Source of the DNA: an uncultured Oscillospiraceae bacterium
GTDB lineage: Bacteria; Bacillota; Clostridia; Oscillospirales; Oscillospiraceae
Direction: 5' to 3'
Assembly: GCA_934643765.1 (NCBI GenBank)
Contig: CAKUCT010000091.1
Span: forward strand, 1 to 7,423
DNA length: 7,423 bases
The stretch's first letter is position 1. Each line of letters opens with the position of its first letter. Positions 1 through 6,056 of the stretch are shown here, one piece after another. Made by a program: the position numbers and the translations under genes. Below the pieces are notes generated by a model. That model saw nothing but the letters and a program-made list of their open reading frames with translations. It did not search any database and was not told the origin of the DNA.

Positions 1-337
1 GGATACCTGCCGCGACGAGCAGGCGCTCAGCTCTCTCAGCGCCAATTTTTCGGCGAACCTTCTGGGCCTTGGCAGCGCAGCCACGCCCATGGGCATTGCC
101 TGCGTGCGCCGCATGCAGACGCTCAGCGGCAGCCGGACGCGCGCGAGCGACGAAATGTGCCGTCTCATTGTGATGAACACAGCCTCTCTTCAGCTCATTC
201 CATCCACCGTCGCCGCGCTCCGGGCAAGCCTTGGCGCGGCGCGCCCGTTTGAAATTCTTCCGGCCGTCTGGCTCAGCTCTGCGTGTTCGGTCGCGGTGGG
301 GCTTCTGGCCGCGCGGTGTATGGAGTCTTTGTCATGA
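1..337 (+). CDS. spmA: Spore maturation protein A (SpmA), C-terminal part
   Basis: This is the 3' end of a gene that begins before the window; the reading frame starts at base 2 and gives 111 residues before TGA at 335-337. The fragment carries the family's conserved stretch SANLLGLGSAATPMGI (encoded near 47-94) and, further on, MNTASLQLIPSTVAALR, followed by a hydrophobic C-terminal segment ending AARCMESLS. In Bacillus, SpmA and its partner SpmB are integral membrane proteins needed for spore core dehydration and therefore heat resistance; they belong to the nucleoside-recognition (Gate) domain family, and their exact molecular activity is unknown. An in-frame ATG at 89 is an internal methionine, not the start, because the family match extends upstream of it. 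The stop codon overlaps the start of spmB (ATGA), which indicates translational coupling. Identification is from conserved motifs and the adjacent spmB. Confidence 0.93.
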   Translation, partial: DTCRDEQALSSLSANFSANLLGLGSAATPMGIACVRRMQTLSGSRTRASDEMCRLIVMNTASLQLIPSTVAALRASLGAARPFEILPAVWLSSACSVAVGLLAARCMESLS

Positions 338-846
338 GTGAGCTCCTCATCCCCCTGCTGTTTCTATTCGCAAGCGTCTACGCCCTTCGCAAAAAACAGG
401 ATGTTTACAATGCGCTCCTGCTCGGCGCGCAGGAAGGTCTCCGGACGCTTTTATCCATCGCGCCGAGCCTTATCATCCTGCTCGCGGCCATTACCATGCT
501 GCGCCGGAGCGGCTTTTTTGAACTGATGGCAGGCACCCTCTCGCCCGTTTTCCGCTTTCTCGGCATGCCGCCGGAACTGGCTCCGCTGATGCTCGTGCGC
601 CCCATGAGCGGCGGCGCGGCGCTGGCCGTGGGCGCGGAGCTGATTGCCGCGCACGGGGCAGATTCTCTCATCGGGAAAACAGCCGCCGTCATGCTCGGAA
701 GCTCCGAAACAACTTTTTACACCATCAGCGTCTACTTCGGCTCCGCCGGCATTCGGGACACACGGCACACCATCTTCGCCGCACTTCTGGCCGATTTTAC
801 GGGGTTTTTCATGGCCTGCCTGACGACCAGGCTCTTTTTGTCCTGA
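334..846 (+). CDS. spmB: Spore maturation protein B (SpmB)
   Basis: The protein has 170 residues, close to the usual size of about 175. It is an integral membrane protein with a hydrophobic N-terminus (residues 3-18), a membrane segment near 41-56, a probable one near 82-105, and a C-terminal segment near 147-168. Family signatures are LVRPMSGGAAL (87-97) and LGSSETTFYT (121-130), followed by VYFGSAGIRD. It acts with SpmA in dehydration of the spore core in the forespore or mother-cell membrane system; the mechanism is not established. I chose the ATG at 334, which overlaps the spmA stop as ATGA and has GGAG at 322-325 with 8 bases of spacing. An upstream in-frame ATG at 283 would add 17 residues inside spmA without family support. 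In Bacillus subtilis the pair lies downstream of dacB and is sigma-E controlled; what lies upstream here is outside the window. No strong terminator follows, so transcription may continue into argS. Confidence 0.95.
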   Translation: MSELLIPLLFLFASVYALRKKQDVYNALLLGAQEGLRTLLSIAPSLIILLAAITMLRRSGFFELMAGTLSPVFRFLGMPPELAPLMLVRPMSGGAALAVGAELIAAHGADSLIGKTAAVMLGSSETTFYTISVYFGSAGIRDTRHTIFAALLADFTGFFMACLTTRLFLS

Positions 847-883
847 ACCATCCCTTTTGGGCTATACTTTTTCTTCCTTCTTT

Positions 884-891
884 GTTATAAT
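884..891 (+). promoter_or_regulatory. argS promoter (extended -10)
   Basis: A perfect TATAAT lies at 886-891, preceded by TG one base upstream (883-884), which makes it an extended -10 element. The -35 region at the usual 17-base distance (863-868) reads TATACT and is not a good TTGACA match, as is common for extended -10 promoters. The predicted start is near 898, leaving a leader of about 37 bases before the argS ATG, too short for a T-box or other riboswitch. TATACT at 863-868 could itself be a second, upstream -10 element. Confidence 0.7.
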
Positions 892-920
892 AGTAAAACT
901 TATGAGTAATTGTCAATACG

Positions 921-927
921 AAAGGTG
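921..927 (+). promoter_or_regulatory. argS ribosome binding site
   Basis: AAAGGTG ends 7 bases before the ATG at 935. This site decides the argS start: the frame is open back to an ATG at 857, but that codon lies upstream of the -10 element and would not be on the transcript made from this promoter. Confidence 0.75.
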
Positions 928-934
928 TATAAAT

Positions 935-2692
935 ATGGATGTTCTGATTGATCTGATCTCCCGGGAGGTCTCCGGCGCATTTGAACGGGCCGGATTTGAC
1001 CCGGCCTACGGCAAGGTCACACTCTCCAACCGGCCGGACCTGTGCGAATACCAGTGCAACGGCGCGCTGCCCGCGGCCAAGGTCTATCATAAAGCCCCCA
1101 TTCAGATTGCAGGCGCTGTAAAAGAACAGCTCGACGGCTGCGCGATGTTTGAAAGCGTCGAGGCCGCGAACCCCGGCTTTCTGAACTTCAAGCTGTCCAA
1201 CGAATATCTGGCAGGCTATGTTGCGGAAATGAATCTGGCGGAGCACTTCGGCGTAAAGCCGGACGCCCAGCCCAGAACCATCGTCGTGGACTACGGCGGA
1301 CCGAACGTGGCAAAGCCCCTGCATGTCGGCCATCTGAGAAGCGCCATCATCGGCGAGTCCATCAAGCGCATTTATAGATTTTTCGGCAACCACGTCATCG
1401 GCGACATTCACCTCGGCGACTGGGGCCTTCAGATGGGCCTGATTATCGCGCAGGTGCAAAGCGAGCATCCGGAGCTCTGCTATTTTGACCCGGACTTTAC
1501 CGGCGAGTATCCTGCAGAGGCGCCGTTTACGATTTCGGAGCTCGAGAAAATCTATCCTGAGGCCAGCGCAAGATCGAAGGTCGACGCCGAGTTTGCTGAA
1601 AAGGCCCACAACGCGACCTACCTTCTTCAGAACGGCGAGCGCGGCTACCGCGCCATGTGGCAGCAGATCATGCGCATCTCTGTGGAGGATCTCAAGAAGA
1701 ACTACAATAATCTGAATGTCAGCTTCGATGTCTGGCTTGGCGAGTCTGACGCGCAGGCGTATATCCCCACGATGCTGAAAATCGTGGAGGACAAGCATTT
1801 GGCCGTCGAGTCCGACGGCGCGCTCGTCGTCCCCGTGCAGGAAGAAACGGACACCAAGGAAATGCCGCCCTGCATCCTTCTCAAATCCGACGGCGCGACG
1901 CTCTACGCCACAACCGACCTTGCAACCATCGTCCAGCGTGAAAAGGACTTCCATCCCGGCAAGATTCTCTACCTCACCGACAAGCGCCAGAGCCTCCACT
2001 TTGAGCAGGTTTTCCGCGTCGCACGCAAAGCAGAACTCGTTCCGGCGTCCACGGAGCTGGCCCACATCGGCTTTGGCACGATGAACGGCAAAGACGGCAA
2101 GCCCTTCAAGACCCGTGAGGGCGGCGTCATGCGTCTGGAGGTTCTCATCCGCGAGATCACAGACTACGTGACCGAAAAGATCAAGGAAAACCAGACCGTC
2201 TCCGATGAAGAACTCCCCGAGACCGCGAAGAAGATCGCGATGGCCGCGCTCAAATACGGCGACCTTTCGAACCTTGCCACCAAGGACTATGTGTTCGATC
2301 TTGACCGCTTCTCCTCGTTTGAAGGAAACACCGGCCCCTACATTCTCTACACCATCGTCCGCATCAAGTCGATTCTGGCCAAATACACCGGGAATGTTGC
2401 AGACTGCAAGCTGCTCGTGCCGGAAAGCCGGCAGCAGAAGGACCTCATGCTCGTCCTCTCGCGCCTGGCCGACAGCCTGACGTCGAGCTATAAAAACTCC
2501 GCGCCGAACGAGATCTGCGCATATATGTATGAGCTTGCAGGCGCTGCCAATAAGTTCTACCACGACGTGAAGATCATCTCCGAGCCGGACGAGCAGAAAA
2601 AAACCAGCTACGTCGCTCTGATGGACCTCACGCGCAGGGTTCTGGAAACCTGCATTGATCTACTTGGCTTCAGTGCACCGGAAAAAATGTAA
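935..2692 (+). CDS. argS: Arginine--tRNA ligase (class Ia)
   Basis: The protein has 585 residues, a normal length for a bacterial ArgRS. It charges tRNA-Arg with arginine using ATP in the cytoplasm. The N-terminal tRNA-recognition domain (about 1-85) contains the typical RPDLCEYQCNGA (33-44). The HIGH-type ATP site is HVGH at 130-133, inside the diagnostic VDYGGPNVAKPLHVGHLRS. The second class I signature is the ArgRS-type MNGKDGKPFKTR (383-394) instead of a canonical KMSKS, as in many bacterial ArgRS; Lys127 just before HVGH is the residue thought to compensate. FSSFEGNTGPYILYT (459-473) opens the DALR anticodon-binding domain, which ends in CIDLLGFSAPEKM. The ATG at 935 is chosen from AAAGGTG at 921-927; an in-frame ATG at 857 would add 26 unsupported residues. 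It has its own promoter and terminator, although readthrough from spmB is possible. A long open frame on the opposite strand is a composition artefact. Confidence 0.98.
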   Translation: MDVLIDLISREVSGAFERAGFDPAYGKVTLSNRPDLCEYQCNGALPAAKVYHKAPIQIAGAVKEQLDGCAMFESVEAANPGFLNFKLSNEYLAGYVAEMNLAEHFGVKPDAQPRTIVVDYGGPNVAKPLHVGHLRSAIIGESIKRIYRFFGNHVIGDIHLGDWGLQMGLIIAQVQSEHPELCYFDPDFTGEYPAEAPFTISELEKIYPEASARSKVDAEFAEKAHNATYLLQNGERGYRAMWQQIMRISVEDLKKNYNNLNVSFDVWLGESDAQAYIPTMLKIVEDKHLAVESDGALVVPVQEETDTKEMPPCILLKSDGATLYATTDLATIVQREKDFHPGKILYLTDKRQSLHFEQVFRVARKAELVPASTELAHIGFGTMNGKDGKPFKTREGGVMRLEVLIREITDYVTEKIKENQTVSDEELPETAKKIAMAALKYGDLSNLATKDYVFDLDRFSSFEGNTGPYILYTIVRIKSILAKYTGNVADCKLLVPESRQQKDLMLVLSRLADSLTSSYKNSAPNEICAYMYELAGAANKFYHDVKIISEPDEQKKTSYVALMDLTRRVLETCIDLLGFSAPEKM

Positions 2693-2703
2693 TTCTTTTT
2701 ACC

Positions 2704-2733
2704 AGCCTGCCGGGAACCGGCAGGCTGTTTTTT
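2704..2733 (+). terminator. Rho-independent terminator after argS
   Basis: AGCCTGCCGG (2704-2713) pairs perfectly with CCGGCAGGCT (2717-2726) around a 3-base loop, followed by GTTTTTT. It begins 11 bases after the argS stop. Confidence 0.93.
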
Positions 2734-2776
2734 GCGTCAAAGAACAAGAAAGAAATTCTTAAATTTCCCGGATTCC

Positions 2777-2805
2777 TTGCACAATCCAAGCATATCCTCT
2801 ATTAT
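2777..2805 (+). promoter_or_regulatory. Promoter of the DUF975 gene
   Basis: TTGCAC at 2777-2782 and TATTAT at 2800-2805 are separated by 17 bases, a good vegetative (sigma-A type) promoter. The predicted start is near 2812, giving a leader of about 39 bases. It lies after the argS terminator, so the gene is an independent unit. Confidence 0.65.
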
Positions 2806-2850
2806 GGAAGAGGCAGGAACCATCGAGAAAGAGAAAGGTAGGTTATCACC

Positions 2851-3636
2851 ATGTATGCAAGAGATTTTCGCGCTCTGGCAAGACAGGCGCTCAGCGGCCG
2901 TTGGGGCGTTGCCGTTCTGACGGGCTTTCTCGCAGCGCTGCTCGGCGGAACCATGGCAAGCTCCGGCGGCAGCGGAAGCGGCGGCAGCTCTGTCGGAAGC
3001 TCCGCCGGCGAATTTATCCAGAGCAGCGGCGGACATTATGAAATTCCCGACTTTGTCTGGACCGCACTGATCATTTTCGGCACGCTTTTATCGATCTACG
3101 CGCTCGTCTGCTTTATCATTGGCGGCACAGTCCAACTTGGCTACGCAAAGTTCAACCTTGCCCTGATCGATCACAAGGACGCGCAGGTTTCCGACCTGTT
3201 TTCGCAGTTTCACCGCTTTGGAGACGGCTTTCTGCTGAACCTTCTGACATCCATCTTTATTTTTTTGTGGTCGCTCCTGTTTGTCATTCCCGGCATTGTT
3301 GCTGCCTTCAGCTATTCCATGGCGCCCTACATCCTCTATGAGAATCCCGGCATGCGCCCGAATGACGCGCGAAAAGCCTCCAAAGAGCTCATGCTCGGCA
3401 ATAAATGGCGGCTGTTTTGTCTGGAGCTGAGCTTTTTCGGCTGGGCGCTTCTCAGTGCGCTGACGCTGGGCATAGGAACCTTCTGGCTCCGTCCGTATGA
3501 GGAAGCCGCGCGCGCCAGCTTCTACCGTCAGATCTGCTGGGAGCGCTCCAATGGCCGCTCGGCCTCTTTCCCCGGCCACTATCAGGATTCCTACGGCCAG
3601 AACCGTCCCAATTCCTATCAGGGCCCGGAGCTGTAA
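2851..3636 (+). CDS. DUF975 family integral membrane protein
   Basis: The product has 261 residues. It matches the DUF975 family known from Firmicutes: a short cytoplasmic N-terminus with RALARQALSGRWG (7-19), then membrane segments near 20-34, 68-93, 128-155 and 190-214, with the family-typical stretches LLFVIPGIVAAFSYSMAPYIL (142-162), NDARKASKELMLGNKWRLFCL (171-191) and WALLSALTLGIGTFWLRPY (198-216). The function of the family is unknown; the pattern shows a small polytopic membrane protein. Between the first two membrane segments lies a Gly/Ser-rich stretch (36-61) that looks like a flexible linker, and the C-terminal tail (about 236-261) is rich in Tyr, Gln, Asn and Pro. The ATG at 2851 is preceded by AAAGG (2834-2838) and AGG (2840-2842), the latter 8 bases away. 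The gene stands alone, between its own promoter and a downstream hairpin. The family assignment is from remembered motifs and cannot be searched here. Confidence 0.85.
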   Translation: MYARDFRALARQALSGRWGVAVLTGFLAALLGGTMASSGGSGSGGSSVGSSAGEFIQSSGGHYEIPDFVWTALIIFGTLLSIYALVCFIIGGTVQLGYAKFNLALIDHKDAQVSDLFSQFHRFGDGFLLNLLTSIFIFLWSLLFVIPGIVAAFSYSMAPYILYENPGMRPNDARKASKELMLGNKWRLFCLELSFFGWALLSALTLGIGTFWLRPYEEAARASFYRQICWERSNGRSASFPGHYQDSYGQNRPNSYQGPEL

Positions 3637-3649
3637 TCATACGATGCCT

Positions 3650-3676
3650 GCCCCGCCGCGAAAGCGGCGGGGCTTT
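3650..3676 (+). terminator. Hairpin after the DUF975 gene, probable terminator
   Basis: GCCCCGCCGC (3650-3659) pairs with GCGGCGGGGC (3664-3673) across a GAAA tetraloop, a very stable 10-bp stem. The T tract after it is short (TTT then GCG), so it may terminate incompletely. Confidence 0.72.
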
Positions 3677-3692
3677 GCGCGTCAGGGTATAC

Positions 3693-3721
3693 TTGCATTG
3701 CATCCGTTTGCGTGCTATACT
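3693..3721 (+). promoter_or_regulatory. Promoter of the SDR gene
   Basis: TTGCAT (3693-3698), a 17-base spacer and TATACT (3716-3721). TG at 3713-3714 one base before the hexamer adds an extended -10. The predicted start is near 3728, giving a leader of about 57 bases that is rich in T. Confidence 0.72.
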
Positions 3722-3768
3722 ATAGAAAATTCTGTATTTTTTCGTATTTTTCCAAACGCTGTCTTCCG

Positions 3769-3775
3769 AAAGGGG
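3769..3775 (+). promoter_or_regulatory. Ribosome binding site deciding the SDR start
   Basis: AAAGGGG ends 9 bases before the ATG at 3785. The frame is open upstream to 3497, but that extension runs through the preceding gene, the hairpin and the promoter, so the ATG at 3785 is the start. Confidence 0.8.
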
Positions 3776-3784
3776 TCTTTTGAT

Positions 3785-4555
3785 ATGAAAAAAATCGCCA
3801 TTATTACCGGCGCCTCCAGCGGTCTCGGCAAGCTCTTTGCCGAAACGATCAACACCTACGACACCTTTGACGAGGTGTGGGTCATCGCCCGCCGGTTGGC
3901 GCGGCTGGAAGAGCTTGCCGAAACGGTTCCCTTCCCCGTGCGCCCGATCGTCATGGACCTGACCGACCGCAGCGTCTTTGCGCACTATGAAGAGCTGCTG
4001 GAAAACGCGCAGGCAAACGTGCAGCTGCTCATCAACTGCAGCGGTTACGGCAAATTCCAGGCTTCCTGCGACACGCCGCTGGGCGAAAATCTCAACATGG
4101 TCGATCTCAACTGCGAGGCGCTCATGGCCATGTGTCAGCTGACCATTCCCTATATGCGCGAAGGCGCGCAGATCATCAACATCGCCTCCGTCGCCGCCTG
4201 CCAGCCGGTGCCGTATATTGGCGTCTACGCGGCCAGCAAAGCCTTCGTCCTGAGCTACAGCCGCGCGCTCAACCGCGAGCTCGACGATAAGGATATTTCC
4301 GTCATGGCCGTCTGCCCGTTCTGGATGAAGACCGAGTTCTTTGACCGCGCCGTCATCGACCAGGAAAAGCCGATCATCAAAAAATATGTCGCCATGTATG
4401 ACCCCAAGCTGGTCGTCATGCGCGCCTGGCGCGACGCCAAGCGCGGCAAGGACGTCAGCAAATTCGGCTTCATCGCGCGAGCGCAGATGGCGCTGACAAA
4501 AATTCTGCCGCACAGCCTGGTGATGGATATCTGGCTGCAGCAGCAGAAGCTTTAA
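3785..4555 (+). CDS. Short-chain dehydrogenase/reductase (classical SDR)
   Basis: The protein has 256 residues, the usual size of a classical SDR, a soluble Rossmann-fold NAD(P)-dependent oxidoreductase. The nucleotide-binding loop is TGASSGLG (8-15). The acidic MDLTD (57-61) follows the third strand. NCSG (84-87) stands where NNAG is common. The catalytic residues are Ser135 (in INIASVAA), Tyr148 and Lys152 (YAASK), with Asn109 completing the usual tetrad. Arg36 and Arg37 after the second strand suggest a preference for NADP(H). After the active site, CPFWMKTEFF (177-186) replaces the usual PG-containing loop, which may alter the substrate pocket. The C-terminal 40 residues are basic and end in an amphipathic or hydrophobic stretch (MALTKILPHSLVMDIWL). 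The substrate cannot be told from sequence. The gene is monocistronic, with its own promoter and terminator; its location before plsC does not prove a role in lipid metabolism. Confidence 0.9.
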   Translation: MKKIAIITGASSGLGKLFAETINTYDTFDEVWVIARRLARLEELAETVPFPVRPIVMDLTDRSVFAHYEELLENAQANVQLLINCSGYGKFQASCDTPLGENLNMVDLNCEALMAMCQLTIPYMREGAQIINIASVAACQPVPYIGVYAASKAFVLSYSRALNRELDDKDISVMAVCPFWMKTEFFDRAVIDQEKPIIKKYVAMYDPKLVVMRAWRDAKRGKDVSKFGFIARAQMALTKILPHSLVMDIWLQQQKL

Positions 4556-4596
4556 AGCTGGCAAAGAAGCTTTTGTTTTTGAAATCTGACAAACAG

Positions 4597-4625
4597 GCCG
4601 CCGGACATCTGTCCGGCGGCGTTTT
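4597..4625 (+). terminator. Rho-independent terminator after the SDR gene
   Basis: GCCGCCGGAC (4597-4606) pairs perfectly with GTCCGGCGGC (4611-4620) across a 4-base loop, followed by GTTTT. Confidence 0.88.
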
Positions 4626-4638
4626 CATTGCAGATGTA

Positions 4639-4660
4639 AATTTTTAGTGAACTAAAAATT
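4639..4660. promoter_or_regulatory. Perfect AT-rich inverted repeat, candidate operator
   Basis: The arms AATTTTTAGT (4639-4648) and ACTAAAAATT (4651-4660) are exact reverse complements around a 2-base GA centre. A 2-base loop and A/T-rich arms make a poor RNA hairpin, so a dimeric DNA-binding protein is more likely; the core TTTAGT-GA-ACTAAA resembles sites used by MarR-type regulators, which is only a resemblance. It lies 5 bases upstream of the putative -35 region of the acyltransferase gene and some 14 bases after the SDR terminator. It could also serve as an UP-like element. Confidence 0.5.
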
Positions 4661-4664
4661 AAGA

Positions 4665-4694
4665 CTGTCTTTTTATCCCGCTTTGCAGTATACT
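4665..4694 (+). promoter_or_regulatory. Promoter of the PlsC-type acyltransferase gene
   Basis: TATACT at 4689-4694 is a good -10 hexamer. The -35 region is weak: CTGTCT (4665-4670, 18-base spacer) or TGTCTT (4666-4671, 17-base spacer). The predicted start is near 4701. The weak -35 next to a perfect inverted repeat suggests regulation by a bound factor. Confidence 0.55.
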
Positions 4695-4735
4695 ATCTTC
4701 GGTGTGAATTTTGTTCCAATCGAGGTCTCGTTTCC

Positions 4736-5575
4736 ATGATCTGTGTTTTATGCGTCTTGAGCGCGTTTTTCTCCGTCGGATTCAGTGCGGCACACGGCTG
4801 GTTCGCTTCGCTCGCAGCTCTGTGGCGGCTGCCGCTGCTGTTCGCCGGAAGCTTTCTGGCGTTGGTTCTCGCGTTTTTGCTGGTGCTGGCGGTCTCGTGC
4901 CTGTTTGTCGATCCAAAAAAACTGGTAGAAAAGCCGAGCCCGTATTTCCGGTTTCTTCTCAACCAATTCTGCCAGCTCGCGCTCGGCCTTGGCGGCGTGC
5001 GCGTGCATGTGACGGGGCTTGAAAAAGTGCCGCGCAAGGGCCGGTTCATGCTGGTCTCCAACCACCTGTTCGCCTTTGACCCGCTGATCTATTACTACGC
5101 CATGCCTTGGGCCGATCTGGCGTTCATCTCCAAGACCGAAAATTTCTCCATCTTCTTTGTCGCCCAGGTCATGCGGAAGGTGCTCTGTCTGCCGCTCGAC
5201 CGGAACAATGACCGTGAGGCTCTGAAGGCCATTTTAAAGGCCATCGAATTTTTAAAGCAGGACAAAGCCTCCATCGCCATCTTCCCCGAGGGCGGCACCA
5301 GCAAGACAGGTCTTCTGCAGCCGTTCCGCAACGGCGCGTTCAAAATTGCGCAGAAGGCCGGCGTGCCGGTTGTCGTCTGCGCGCTGACCAATACGAAGGC
5401 CATTCTCAAAAACATGTTCCGCCGGCGCACGGATGTCTATCTGGATGTGCTCAGCGTTATCCCGGCGGAGGAAATTGCCCAGCTGAAAACGACCGCCGAA
5501 ATCAGCGACCGCGCGCACCAAATTCTCTCCGCAGGTCTTGCAAAACGCGGCGTTGCTACGGCGCAGCCAACCTGA
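4736..5575 (+). CDS. PlsC-type lysophospholipid acyltransferase
   Basis: The 279-residue protein is of the LPLAT/PlsC family (1-acyl-sn-glycerol-3-phosphate acyltransferase), which transfers an acyl chain to lysophosphatidic acid to make phosphatidic acid at the cytoplasmic membrane. Two hydrophobic segments (about 3-20 and 31-58) form an N-terminal membrane anchor before the catalytic domain. Motif I is NHLFAFD (109-115), keeping the catalytic His110 and Asp115 in H-x4-D spacing, with Phe in place of the frequent Ser. Motif II is LPLDRNN (152-158), motif III FPEGGTSKTG (183-192) and motif IV VPVVVCAL (210-217). The start at 4736 has GAGGT (4722-4726) with 9 bases of spacing. The gene stands alone, between the SDR terminator and a bidirectional terminator. 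Firmicutes often carry several PlsC paralogues, so this may be an additional acyltransferase and not the essential one; I therefore give no symbol. Confidence 0.92.
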   Translation: MICVLCVLSAFFSVGFSAAHGWFASLAALWRLPLLFAGSFLALVLAFLLVLAVSCLFVDPKKLVEKPSPYFRFLLNQFCQLALGLGGVRVHVTGLEKVPRKGRFMLVSNHLFAFDPLIYYYAMPWADLAFISKTENFSIFFVAQVMRKVLCLPLDRNNDREALKAILKAIEFLKQDKASIAIFPEGGTSKTGLLQPFRNGAFKIAQKAGVPVVVCALTNTKAILKNMFRRRTDVYLDVLSVIPAEEIAQLKTTAEISDRAHQILSAGLAKRGVATAQPT

Positions 5576-5581
5576 AACATC

Positions 5582-5613
5582 AAAATCCGCACCAAAAAAG
5601 GTGCGGATTTTTT
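5582..5613. terminator. Bidirectional terminator between convergent genes
   Basis: AAAATCCGCACC (5582-5593) pairs perfectly with GGTGCGGATTTT (5600-5611) around an A6 loop. The T-rich right arm runs to 5613, a tail for + strand transcripts, and the A-rich left arm gives the U tail for - strand transcripts. The hairpin directly abuts the TAA stop of the - strand gene (5612-5614). Confidence 0.93.
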
Positions 5614-5995
5614 ATGCGTTGATGCGGTTGCCGTCCTTGTCAAAGTTTCGTTTCAGCGCCCGCTCCGTCGGGAGTATCGCATAGAGCATGACCGGAAGCT
5701 GCGCCAGACAAACATAGCCGCCCACAGCGCCCACCGTATTGGTATCCTTGCCCAGAACGCATGCCATCGCCGCCACCGTCAGGGGCAGCAGCACAAGCCC
5801 GAGTTTATACCAGAGTGCGCCGAACACGTGGTGTGCAAACTGCCAGGTCTCCTGGTTTTTGGTGGACCGCGTCGTGCGGTAGCCAAAAAGCATGTTGATT
5901 TTCCCCGGCGCGGTTTTCATAAACCGCCTGCCAAACAGAATCATCGACAGCGGTAAAATCAGATCCATCGCCAGCATATAAATCCAGAACCCCAT
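5612..5995 (-). CDS. SdpI-family small membrane protein
   Basis: The protein has 127 residues. Hydrophobic segments lie near 3-22, 63-81 and 87-108. Between the first two is the SdpI family signature, NMLFGYRTTRSTKNQETW (34-51) followed by QFAHHVFG, with the typical GYRT and TW positions. The name-giving Bacillus subtilis SdpI is a membrane immunity protein against the SdpC toxin and a signal receptor with an additional N-terminal region; this protein has only the short SdpI domain, and many such proteins have no known function. No toxin gene is visible nearby, so immunity cannot be claimed. The ATG at 5995 has AAGGAG (complement of 6004-6009) at 8 bases. It starts 61 bases after the acyltransferase-3 stop with no hairpin between, so the two are probably cotranscribed. 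The stop codon overlaps the bidirectional terminator. Confidence 0.85.
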   Translation of the reverse strand: MGFWIYMLAMDLILPLSMILFGRRFMKTAPGKINMLFGYRTTRSTKNQETWQFAHHVFGALWYKLGLVLLPLTVAAMACVLGKDTNTVGAVGGYVCLAQLPVMLYAILPTERALKRNFDKDGNRINA

Positions 5996-6056
5996 ATCAA
6001 TCGCTCCTTTTTCTGCATTCTCTGCTTCTATGACGCGTTTTCTTTCAAAAAGTTCC

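Noticed and set aside
898..934. Possible T-box or riboswitch leader for argS.
   Set aside because: The leader predicted from the extended -10 is about 37 bases, too short for a T-box, and no specifier or antiterminator structure is visible.
809..2563. A 584-codon open frame on the - strand opposite argS.
   Set aside because: It lies antisense to an unmistakable ArgRS. The translation is rich in Val, Gly, Arg and Leu with no recognisable domain, and has no promoter or ribosome site; it results from the GC-rich third positions of argS.
3088..3579. A 163-codon - strand frame opposite the DUF975 gene.
   Set aside because: It is antisense to a protein with clear membrane segments and family motifs, and has no start signals of its own.
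4548..4559. The 12-base palindrome AGCTTTAAAGCT across the SDR stop codon.
   Set aside because: It has no loop and no T tract and is partly coding. A short palindrome of this kind is expected by chance, and a much better terminator follows at 4597.
3452..4564. A 370-codon open frame on the - strand across the SDR gene.
   Set aside because: It runs through the SDR promoter and the preceding hairpin and mirrors the codon bias of the SDR gene. It shows no family motifs.
5996..6056. A separate promoter for the SdpI-family gene.
   Set aside because: TTGAAA is present on the - strand, but no -10-like hexamer lies at 16-18 bases from it, so cotranscription with the upstream gene is the simpler reading.
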